Source: Enterococcus mundtii | Lineage (GTDB): Bacteria; Bacillota; Bacilli; Lactobacillales; Enterococcaceae | Assembly (NCBI RefSeq): GCF_002813755.1 | Contig: NZ_CP018061.1 | Location: 2,904,001-2,968,000, forward strand | Length of the DNA: 64,000 bases | Direction: 5' to 3' | Part shown: positions 45,661 to 52,341 of the stretch, one piece after another | How positions within the stretch are numbered: position 1 is the stretch's first letter | How the letters are laid out: each line of letters starts with the position of its first letter | The notes under the pieces: model-generated | What the model was told of the DNA's origin: nothing | Databases searched by the model: none | The model's input: the letters and a program-made list of their open reading frames with translations, nothing else | Program-made: the position numbers and the translations under genes

Positions 45661-45881
45661 TTAAATTTCACTTTGAAAATAAGACAGAAGAATCAAAAAT
45701 GAATGAGGCATTCTCGATTTTCCTGTCTTATTACTCGATGGTGACCGACTTTCTCACGACCTCTGATAAACGGTGTTCAAGGAGCAACACTTCGGTCATA
45801 AGTCAGAAACATCAAAAATGAAAAAGCCATTTTCGATGTTCCTGACTTATGCCTTAGTGCTGAACGCTCCTTTCACAACCT
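45661..45881 (-). repeat. Two hairpin repeats inside the sugar operon
   Basis: In minus orientation, a full 119-bp unit (45881 down to 45763) of the GGAGC/GCTCC stem type begins with AGGTTGTGA and ends with GAACACCGTTTATC. A second, truncated unit of the same type runs on to about 45661. They start four bases after the epimerase stop codon and end about 45 bases before the tkt start, so they would be part of any epimerase-tkt transcript. Confidence 0.9.
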
Positions 45882-45885
45882 CTTT

Positions 45886-46575
45886 TTACCCGATCGTTTT
45901 CCCAGTCATTTCTTCATAATCGGTTTTCATGATTTCCCATGACTTTTCGATTTTTTCATCTAAACCAAACAAGCCACTGCGACCGACGATATAAATATCT
46001 GGTCCTGCTGCATCGATTCGTTTGAAGGATTTACGGTTAGAAGAGCCGTCCATTTCAATCACATAATTATACCCTTTTTCTTCGCGGAGTTCGCGTAAAG
46101 CAACGATTTTATCCAGTGTACTTTCAATAAACCGTTGTCCAGCAAATCCTGGATCGATCGTCATGATCGTGATTTTATCGACCAATTCGATGTATGGGAA
46201 GATGGCTTCGATCGGTGTCTCTGGGTTCAAAACGACGCCAGCTTTTAACCCTGCATCATGGATTTGATCGATCAAACGAAAAGCTAATCCATCTAATAGT
46301 TCGGCGTGCATACAGATCCATTCACACTTTTGCTCGATTAATTGATTCACCCAAAAACTTTGATCCTTAACCATTAAGTGCACAGACATTGGTAGATTAC
46401 TGATTTTACGTACCTCGTCAATGAACCATGGAGATAACGTGATATTTGGTACATAATGACCATCCATGATATCGATATGGTAAGAATCGACATGATCATT
46501 TAAAAATTCGATTTGTTCTTTGAACTTATCTAAGTCCATCGTCATCAATGAAGGTGAAAATTCCACTTTTCCCAT
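45886..46575 (-). CDS. alsE: D-allulose-6-phosphate 3-epimerase-like protein
   Basis: A 229-residue TIM-barrel epimerase of the ribulose-phosphate 3-epimerase family. Metal and catalytic residues are in SYHIDIMDGHYVPNITLSP (His and Asp pair), VHLMVKD, ITIMTIDPGFAGQRFI (second catalytic Asp) and GRSGLFG. The HYVPNITLSPWF stretch and neighbours fit the AlsE branch acting on D-allulose-6-P better than housekeeping Rpe, but overlap between branches means Rpe activity is possible. Its ATG begins one base after the stop of the preceding aldolase gene. Confidence 0.8.
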   Translation of the reverse strand: MGKVEFSPSLMTMDLDKFKEQIEFLNDHVDSYHIDIMDGHYVPNITLSPWFIDEVRKISNLPMSVHLMVKDQSFWVNQLIEQKCEWICMHAELLDGLAFRLIDQIHDAGLKAGVVLNPETPIEAIFPYIELVDKITIMTIDPGFAGQRFIESTLDKIVALRELREEKGYNYVIEMDGSSNRKSFKRIDAAGPDIYIVGRSGLFGLDEKIEKSWEIMKTDYEEMTGKTIG

Positions 46576-47229
46576 TTATTTGTTCCCTCCTTGAAAGCTT
46601 TCCCAGTCCGCCATGAATTGAGCAATCCCTTTATCTGTCAACGGATGGCTCCACAACGTCTGGTACAATGATGGCGGTACAGTAGCAATATGTGCACCAA
46701 CTAAACTTGCTTTTTCCACATGTTCCGAAATGCGAACACTTGCTGCAATAATTTCTGTAGAAAACCCGTAAGTATCAAGTACTTCACGTAGTTTTGCGAC
46801 AAGCTCGATCCCGCTCGTTCCGGTATCATCTAATCGTCCTAAAAATGGTGAAATAAATGTCGCACCTGCTTTTGCTGCTAGCAACCCTTGTGCCACAGAG
46901 AAAATCAATGTGACATTGGTCTTGATCCCCAATTTAGATAATTCGTTCGTCGCTTTCAATCCTTCTTCTGTCATAGGGATCTTGATCACAATGTTTTCCG
47001 CCCATTGGACGATTTCTTTCGCTTCTGCGACCATACCGTCTGCTTCCAAACTAGTCACTTCTGCTGAGACAGGTCCGTCAACGATCGAACAGATTTCTTT
47101 GATGACTTCTTCAAACACGCGTCCTTCTTTGGCAATGATCGTCGGATTAGTTGTCACCCCATCGACTAAACCTAGCGCATTGATTTTTTTGATTGCTGTT
47201 ACATCTGCTGTATCTAGAAAAAATTTCAT
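46576..47229 (-). CDS. Transaldolase-like fructose-6-phosphate aldolase
   Basis: A 217-residue short transaldolase (TalC/FSA family). It starts [17 protein letters not shown] and has [13 protein letters not shown], the Schiff-base lysine in [14 protein letters not shown] (about residue 84), [20 protein letters not shown] and [10 protein letters not shown]. Members either split fructose-6-phosphate to dihydroxyacetone and glyceraldehyde-3-phosphate or act as true transaldolases. Close coupling to the epimerase, IIC and tkt genes suggests it processes the hexose phosphate made from the PTS sugar. Which activity it has cannot be read with certainty from sequence. Confidence 0.85.
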   Translation of the reverse strand: MKFFLDTADVTAIKKINALGLVDGVTTNPTIIAKEGRVFEEVIKEICSIVDGPVSAEVTSLEADGMVAEAKEIVQWAENIVIKIPMTEEGLKATNELSKLGIKTNVTLIFSVAQGLLAAKAGATFISPFLGRLDDTGTSGIELVAKLREVLDTYGFSTEIIAASVRISEHVEKASLVGAHIATVPPSLYQTLWSHPLTDKGIAQFMADWESFQGGNK

Positions 47230-47260
47230 CGATTTTGCCCCTCTTTTTTACGCACTTATT

Positions 47261-48361
47261 TTAAAAAATCTGAATATCATCTAAACTGATATCTTCTTCC
47301 TCTTTCTCTACTACTAAATCCATTTCTTCTTCCGGCACGTTCTTTTTGATCACAGCTAAAACGACGGCTGTAACTAAGACGTTCACTAAGATCGCGATCA
47401 CACCTGCCCATGGTCGAGACATCGTTGGGATCATCAAGACACCACCGAAAGGAACCGTTGCATCCGCACCTAAGATCATCGTTGTTGCACCACCAGCAAA
47501 TCCACCGATAGCTGTTGCGACTACGCCACGTACGATATCGTTCATAACTAAAGGAATCACACCTTCAACGATATTGATGACACCCATTGGTACGGCTGAT
47601 TTCAATGTTTCTACTTCCACTTTTGTATAGATATTCTTGCGGAACATTTTGGCGATAAAATAAGCTAACCCGAAACCGATCGGTGTGGCTGTATTCACCA
47701 ATTGCAATGCGGTGATTGGGCCATTCACCCCTTCCGCTTGCATCGTCAAAACAAAGGCAAATACGGTTTTGTTGATTGGACCACCGTAGTCGATCCCACT
47801 TAATAAGCCGATCACACCACCAAAAATCAATAAGGAAGAATTGCCTAATCCATCTAAGAAATTCGTTAATAATAGCGTTAATGCTGCGATTGGCGCGCCA
47901 ATGATATACACCATGACCAAGCCACCAACAATTGAAGCAATAAATGGAATAATCAATGTTGGCATCAATCCTTTTGCCCATTTTGGTACTTTGACATGTT
48001 TTAAAATACCTAAAACCAGATACCCTGCTAAGTAACCACCTAAAATCCCACCGATAAAACCAGCACCAATTGCATTTGCTGTTAAACCAATAATGAAACC
48101 TGGTGCGATCCCTGGTTTAGCTGCAATAGAATAAGAAATCCCAGTAGCGATCACAACTGGTAATAATCCTAAACCAGCACCACCCATCGTTGCTAATGCA
48201 TCCCAAATCGAAAACTCTCCTTGTACAAGTGTTCCTTGACTTGTTCCGCCAAATGCCATGCCGATTGCAATTAAGAATCCGGCACCGCATACGATTGGAA
48301 TCAAATATGAAATCGCTGTCAATAAATGTCCTTTTAAATTTAACTTTTTAATTGCCTCCAT
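47261..48361 (-). CDS. PTS fructose-family transporter, EIIC component
   Basis: A 366-residue membrane permease with about nine helices of the fructose/mannitol EIIC family. It starts LKGHLLTAISYLIPIVCGAGFLIA and contains GFIGGILGGYLAGYLV, GGVIGLLSGIDYGGPINKTVFAF and a Gly-rich GGFAGGATTMILGADATVPFGG loop. It moves and phosphorylates a ketose-like sugar with the IIA and IIB proteins encoded upstream. The short acidic tail (EEEMDLVVEKEEEDISLDD) is cytosolic. The substrate is not readable from sequence; the downstream epimerase and aldolase suggest allulose or a related ketose. Confidence 0.9.
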   Translation of the reverse strand: MEAIKKLNLKGHLLTAISYLIPIVCGAGFLIAIGMAFGGTSQGTLVQGEFSIWDALATMGGAGLGLLPVVIATGISYSIAAKPGIAPGFIIGLTANAIGAGFIGGILGGYLAGYLVLGILKHVKVPKWAKGLMPTLIIPFIASIVGGLVMVYIIGAPIAALTLLLTNFLDGLGNSSLLIFGGVIGLLSGIDYGGPINKTVFAFVLTMQAEGVNGPITALQLVNTATPIGFGLAYFIAKMFRKNIYTKVEVETLKSAVPMGVINIVEGVIPLVMNDIVRGVVATAIGGFAGGATTMILGADATVPFGGVLMIPTMSRPWAGVIAILVNVLVTAVVLAVIKKNVPEEEMDLVVEKEEEDISLDDIQIF

Positions 48362-48386
48362 TTTTTTGTCTCCCCCATTCTGGTAA

Positions 48387-48701
48387 TTATTGTTGTACGA
48401 CTACTTCTTCTACTTTTTCAATCAACTTACTCGGTGATTTTACAGCAACTTCTGTCGGTACTTGTACGATTCGTTTTCCTTCAAAACGTTCACGACCACT
48501 GATTTTGACATCTACAGCTAAAATCACGACATCTGCTTGACTGATTTGCTCTGCCGTCAATTCATTTTCGATCCCGATCGTTCCTTGTGTTTCTACATGG
48601 ATCTCATGCCCTGCCTTTTTTGCGGCATTCTCCAACTTTTCTTGCGCAATGTACGTATGAGCGATACCCACCGTACATGCTGCTACTCCAACGATTTTCA
48701 T
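48387..48701 (-). CDS. PTS fructose-family EIIB component (second copy)
   Basis: A 104-residue cytosolic EIIB. The phosphocysteine lies in MKIVGVAACTVGIAHTYIA (Cys 9), and the GTIGIENEL loop is typical of fructose IIB proteins. It is about 86 percent identical by eye to the IIB encoded at 49188-49499, differing mainly in the centre and the last 15 residues. The ATG at 48701 follows AGGAGG, preferred over an in-frame GTG at 48719. A recent duplication around the IIA gene is likely. Confidence 0.9.
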   Translation of the reverse strand: MKIVGVAACTVGIAHTYIAQEKLENAAKKAGHEIHVETQGTIGIENELTAEQISQADVVILAVDVKISGRERFEGKRIVQVPTEVAVKSPSKLIEKVEEVVVQQ

Positions 48702-48722
48702 TTTTTTCTTCCTCCTCACTCT

Positions 48723-49172
48723 CTAGCCAAATGCAGCAACTACTTCATCGATTTCTCTTGCAGCAATCAAACGTTCCACCACTTCATCATTTCCTAACTT
48801 ACGGGCAAATAAGGACAACAATTTTAAATGTTTTTGCGCGCCCTCCGTATCGTCTCCGACTGCAAACAAGATGATCCCTTTCACGCCCTTACCATCTAAT
48901 GTTTCCCAAGGGATTTCATTTTCGGTCACCCCGATCGCCACACCGACCTTCTTCACATACGCACTTTTTCCATGTGGAATAGCGATATAATTACCGATCC
49001 CTGTTTGACCTTGCGCTTCTCGCAAATAAATATCTTTCACAAATGCTTCGACATCCGTAATGTATTCTTGTTCATATAAACGATTGGCTAATTCATACAA
49101 GACCTCATCTTTCGTTTTTCCGTTTAAGTTCGTTTTGATGATTGTTGGATCAATGATTTCTTTGATCTCCAT
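48723..49172 (-). CDS. PTS fructose-family EIIA component
   Basis: A 149-residue EIIA of the fructose/mannitol (PtsN-like) fold. The active-site histidine is in GNYIAIPHGKSAYVKK (about residue 68), followed by VGVAIGVTENEIPW and GIILFAVGD. It passes phosphate from HPr to the IIB proteins. AGGAGTGAGG precedes the ATG at 49172. It sits between two near-identical IIB genes and is distinct from the regulatory EIIA encoded at 49530-49940. Confidence 0.9.
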   Translation of the reverse strand: MEIKEIIDPTIIKTNLNGKTKDEVLYELANRLYEQEYITDVEAFVKDIYLREAQGQTGIGNYIAIPHGKSAYVKKVGVAIGVTENEIPWETLDGKGVKGIILFAVGDDTEGAQKHLKLLSLFARKLGNDEVVERLIAAREIDEVVAAFG

Positions 49173-49187
49173 TTTCCTCACTCCTCA

Positions 49188-49499
49188 TTAGTTACTGACA
49201 ACTTCCATTGCTTTTTCGATTAATTTGTTTGGTGATTTTACCGCGATCTCTGTTGGTACTTGGATGATTTTCTTTCCTTCGAAACGTTCCCGTCCACTGA
49301 TCTTGACATCCACTGCTAGAATCACGATATCGGCTTGATCGATGGCTTCTTGTGGCAATTCATTTTCAATGCCGATCGTTCCTTGGGTTTCGACATGGAT
49401 CTCATGACCCGCTTTTTTCGCTGCATTCTCTAATTTTTCTTGTGCAATATACGTATGGGCAATACCCACTGTACATGCTGCTACTCCAACGATTTTCAT
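49188..49499 (-). CDS. PTS fructose-family EIIB component (first copy)
   Basis: A 103-residue EIIB with the same phosphocysteine motif (VAACTVGIAHTYIA) and GTIGIENEL loop as the copy at 48387-48701. The ATG at 49499 lies eight bases after TTGGAGG; an in-frame TTG at 49514 coincides with that site. Both copies keep every residue around Cys 9, so both are probably functional. They may allow two IIC partners or simply raise the dosage. Confidence 0.9.
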   Translation of the reverse strand: MKIVGVAACTVGIAHTYIAQEKLENAAKKAGHEIHVETQGTIGIENELPQEAIDQADIVILAVDVKISGRERFEGKKIIQVPTEIAVKSPNKLIEKAMEVVSN

Positions 49500-49529
49500 T
49501 ATTGGTTCCTCCAATTTTTGATAGTATGT

Positions 49530-49940
49530 TTATCGTTCTGTGAAATTACCTGCTTTCAATTCATCTAGATAGTCAGGATCAGCCAGTTGTCGCATAAAAT
49601 CAGCAAGCTGTCGTTTGACTGCCAGTGTTTCGTTTTCTGCTAGTAAGACAACGATGATCAATTCCACTTGTAAGATTCGTTCCGACCATTCAGTAATTGG
49701 CTGTTGGGGACGAATCACCCAGACCTGTGTTTTGGCTAACGCTGGATGTTCAAGATGAGGTAAAATCACGCCTTCCTCAATTTGGATATCTCCTACCGCT
49801 TCTCGTTGAAACAATGCCTGTTGGATCGCTTGTGCCTCTTCTTTTGAAGCAGGAAAGACATGTTGACTGACCCATTCATAGGTTTCTGCCTTTGACGTTA
49901 ATGCAATCTGATCGAATGTTTCTACGAAATTATCTATCAT
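49530..49940 (-). CDS. EIIA-like (mannitol/fructose) protein, probably the separated module of the PRD regulator
   Basis: A 136-residue EIIA fold with a likely phosphohistidine in EEGVILPHLEHP (about 69-72) and helical ends. Its ATG lies 11 bases inside the preceding regulator gene, so the two are coupled. In MtlR/LicR-type regulators an EIIA domain is fused after the EIIB-like domain; here the regulator ends with EIIB and this gene follows directly. It may therefore act as the detached regulatory EIIA instead of a transport component. The ATG at 49940 follows GAGGATA; in-frame starts upstream lie deeper in the regulator. Confidence 0.8.
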   Translation of the reverse strand: MIDNFVETFDQIALTSKAETYEWVSQHVFPASKEEAQAIQQALFQREAVGDIQIEEGVILPHLEHPALAKTQVWVIRPQQPITEWSERILQVELIIVVLLAENETLAVKRQLADFMRQLADPDYLDELKAGNFTER

Positions 49941-51414
49941 GATAAATATCCTCGATTTTCTTTTGGATTCTTGACTGATCATCAGCGGTCAACATCGCAC
50001 TAACGATCAAAGATTGAACAGGAAACGCTTCTTTCAACCCAACTGTCGTTAAAATCAACTCGATTCCTGGCGTCTTTTCTAACACCGATTGATAATTTTT
50101 AGTGCTGATCACATCCACGATCTCTAGTTCAGGAAATTTTTTGGCTAACTTCACCTTCAATAATTCAGAAGTCCCTACGCCTGTTGTACACATGATCAGT
50201 GTTTGGATCGGAAATTGGTGCGTCTCGATCATTCGTGCAAAATACAAGGTGATAAACCCGATCTCATCAGGTGTGATCGTTGGTAACTGAAACGTTTGAC
50301 TCACCTGTTCCGACACTTCAGCAACAGCATTAAAAATCGTTTCATACGTTAATTGGATTTGATCCAACAAACTATTTTTCACTCTGATTTGATGACGCAA
50401 TCGATTGACCAAAGGTTTGATATGATTAGCAAGATCTGTAAAAATCATCTCATTCGCTACATTGAGATTCAGCTTCTCACCTACTTGGTACAAATAATAA
50501 GAAGTAATCTCCAACACTTCTTCTGTAAACGTTTGCGTTTTAGCTTGGTTATTATCCGTTCTGGAAGAAAGTAAATATTGATAGAGATAGTAGATCTCAC
50601 TTACTGGTAATTTCGTTTTCAAATACACTTCCACTTGGCGGATCACTTCGATGGCAATATCGCGAATCAAAGATTCATTATCTAAAACTTGTAATTGTTC
50701 CATCGTTAATTTTTCTCCAGTGGCTTGATAATTCGTTTTTCTTGCGCGGCGTACCGCAATGTATAGATGGGAGAAAATATTGATATTATATGGGTAAGGA
50801 ATCGTGCCATTTAATTTCTTTTCAATCAGCTTGATCTGTTCGATGACAAAATTCGCATCATACCGATTGAAGTCGAATTCATCCGATAAAGCGATTTCAT
50901 CAATATCGAAAATATTCAATCGTTGAATCAACTCAGTGATCGCTCGACGGATATTCTCTTCCTTTCCTTCGATGGCTAATGTCCGATTTTTACGGATCAA
51001 TTGCAGATCATACGCTGAAATCCGTTCCGCAATGATTTTTTCATCATTCGCGATCGCTGAATCACCAACATAATAGGTTTGATACAAATCAATGACTTTA
51101 AGGGCTTTCGGCGAGGATAATAATAATTCTTCCATCACATTATTTTGCCGTTCTGACGGTAGCACTTCCACAGAAGACACAATTGTTTGGTTCGTCTGTG
51201 CAATATATTTTTCATAATCCAGTTTGTACCCCCGACCCTTTTCAGACAAAATCAGTGGCCCATTCGGAAACTCGTCATTTATTTTTTTAACCAAGCGGTA
51301 GACCGTCTTGGTAGAGGTACTCATTAACTCTGCCAACACTTCAGCAGTAACATAATCTCTTTGCTTTGATAAAAGAAGCGTTAATTTATTCCCTCGATCC
51401 ATTTGACTAGTCAT
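49930..51414 (-). CDS. PRD-containing transcriptional regulator (MtlR/LicR type without fused EIIA)
   Basis: A 494-residue activator-type regulator. An N-terminal helix-turn-helix (DYVTAEVLAELMSTSTKTVYRLVKKI, about 20-45) is followed by a second winged helix region, two PRD domains (about 190-290 and 300-400) with phosphorylatable His residues, and an EIIB-like domain with MCTTGVGTSELLKVKL (Cys near 410). Phosphorylation by PTS proteins should tune its activity to the sugar. It is the first gene of the leftward PTS operon and likely controls it. A run of eight Gs lies in its ribosome binding site region. Confidence 0.88.
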   Translation of the reverse strand: MTSQMDRGNKLTLLLSKQRDYVTAEVLAELMSTSTKTVYRLVKKINDEFPNGPLILSEKGRGYKLDYEKYIAQTNQTIVSSVEVLPSERQNNVMEELLLSSPKALKVIDLYQTYYVGDSAIANDEKIIAERISAYDLQLIRKNRTLAIEGKEENIRRAITELIQRLNIFDIDEIALSDEFDFNRYDANFVIEQIKLIEKKLNGTIPYPYNINIFSHLYIAVRRARKTNYQATGEKLTMEQLQVLDNESLIRDIAIEVIRQVEVYLKTKLPVSEIYYLYQYLLSSRTDNNQAKTQTFTEEVLEITSYYLYQVGEKLNLNVANEMIFTDLANHIKPLVNRLRHQIRVKNSLLDQIQLTYETIFNAVAEVSEQVSQTFQLPTITPDEIGFITLYFARMIETHQFPIQTLIMCTTGVGTSELLKVKLAKKFPELEIVDVISTKNYQSVLEKTPGIELILTTVGLKEAFPVQSLIVSAMLTADDQSRIQKKIEDIYHDR

Positions 51415-51476
51415 AGCTCTATCCCCCCCCGTATCTTTATCATAAGCGATTTTTTTTATTCTGCTTCACTACATAA

Positions 51477-51494
51477 TGTCCCTTGCAGCGGACA
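51477..51494. promoter_or_regulatory. Small dyad upstream of the PTS regulator gene
   Basis: TGTCC and GGACA form 5-bp arms around an 8-base centre, 60-80 bases upstream of the regulator ATG. Together with a nearby TATGAT box on the minus strand (about 51445-51450) this is the best candidate operon promoter region. The assignment is weak. Confidence 0.25.
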
Positions 51495-51513
51495 AAATGT
51501 ATTCGGTTACACA

Positions 51514-51862
51514 AGGTTGTGAGAAAGCCGGTCAGCTCCGAATAGTAAGGCGGAACGTGGGAAAATAGCTTTCCATATTTTTTCACGTTTCGACTTACTA
51601 TTGAAGGAGCTGGCTTTCGAACACCGTTTATCTAGGTTGTGAAAGAAGCGTTCAGCACTGAGTAATAAGACAGAAAAATCGAAAATGGCTTTTTCATTTT
51701 TGATTTTTTTGGCTTATTATTGAAGTGTTGCTTCTTGAACACCGTTTATCATAGGTTGTGAGAAAAGCGTTTTGACCTGAGCAGTAAGATGGAAAATCAG
51801 AAAATAACTTTTCATATTTTTTATTTTTCAGCTTACTCTTGAAGGTCAGCTATTTTAACAAC
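51514..51862 (+). repeat. Array of three hairpin repeats, last truncated
   Basis: Units start at 51514, 51634 and 51753 with the common AGGTTGTGA. Unit 1 belongs to the CAGCTCC/GGAGCTGG stem type, unit 2 to the AGCACT/AGTGTT type and unit 3 to the TTGACCT/AGGTCAGC type, so all three forms occur side by side. Units 1 and 2 end in ACACCGTTTATC; unit 3 lacks this right end. Confidence 0.9.
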
Positions 51863-52341
51863 CAAATAGTTATATTTTTTGAAACTAAAGATAACTATAT
51901 GAAAACATAACATTTTGCTCATCAATTTTAAAGCGAACATCATAAATATCCTTTTGAAATATTTTTGATAAGAGATTTTATTTCCCTCATTTGGCTTGAT
52001 TTAATCGTAATTCCAACTTAAATCACTTGAACAACCTCACAGCTTTAAAATAACTATCACTATTAAATAAGATAACTTTCTTACCAAACTCATGATTTAC
52101 AAATAAGTTAAACAAGTGGACTCACAAATCACGTAATGTCTTTACTATCGGATACACAATCTGTCACAGAGATAGCTTCCATGCAAATAAGGCGATATCC
52201 ATAAAAATTCCAATGATTTTTATGGATATCACCTTATTTATTGAGATTAACAACTACCGTCCCACCTCAATTTTTTGATTGTTAAATATTGATTTTTTGA
52301 GGATTACCGCTTTTAACAGCAATGAAAAACGGTATTTCTCA
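51863..52341. other. AT-rich intergenic region
   Basis: Between the last repeat and the WxL gene stop there is only one clear element, the hairpin terminator at 52185-52239. The remainder is AT-rich with no recognised gene or RNA. Confidence 0.55.
52185..52239 (-). terminator. Terminator downstream of the WxL gene
   Basis: A very long stem of about 24 bp (AAATAAGGCGATATCCATAA and onward with its complement; one mismatch) with a 7-base loop. It is followed by T-rich sequence on the minus strand. It lies about 100 bases after the stop at 52342 and could also work from the plus side. Confidence 0.75.

Noticed and set aside
45618..45671. Longer transketolase start 18 codons upstream
   Set aside because: It reads out of the flank of a repeat; the TTG at 45617 has AAGGAGG at ideal spacing and gives the normal length.
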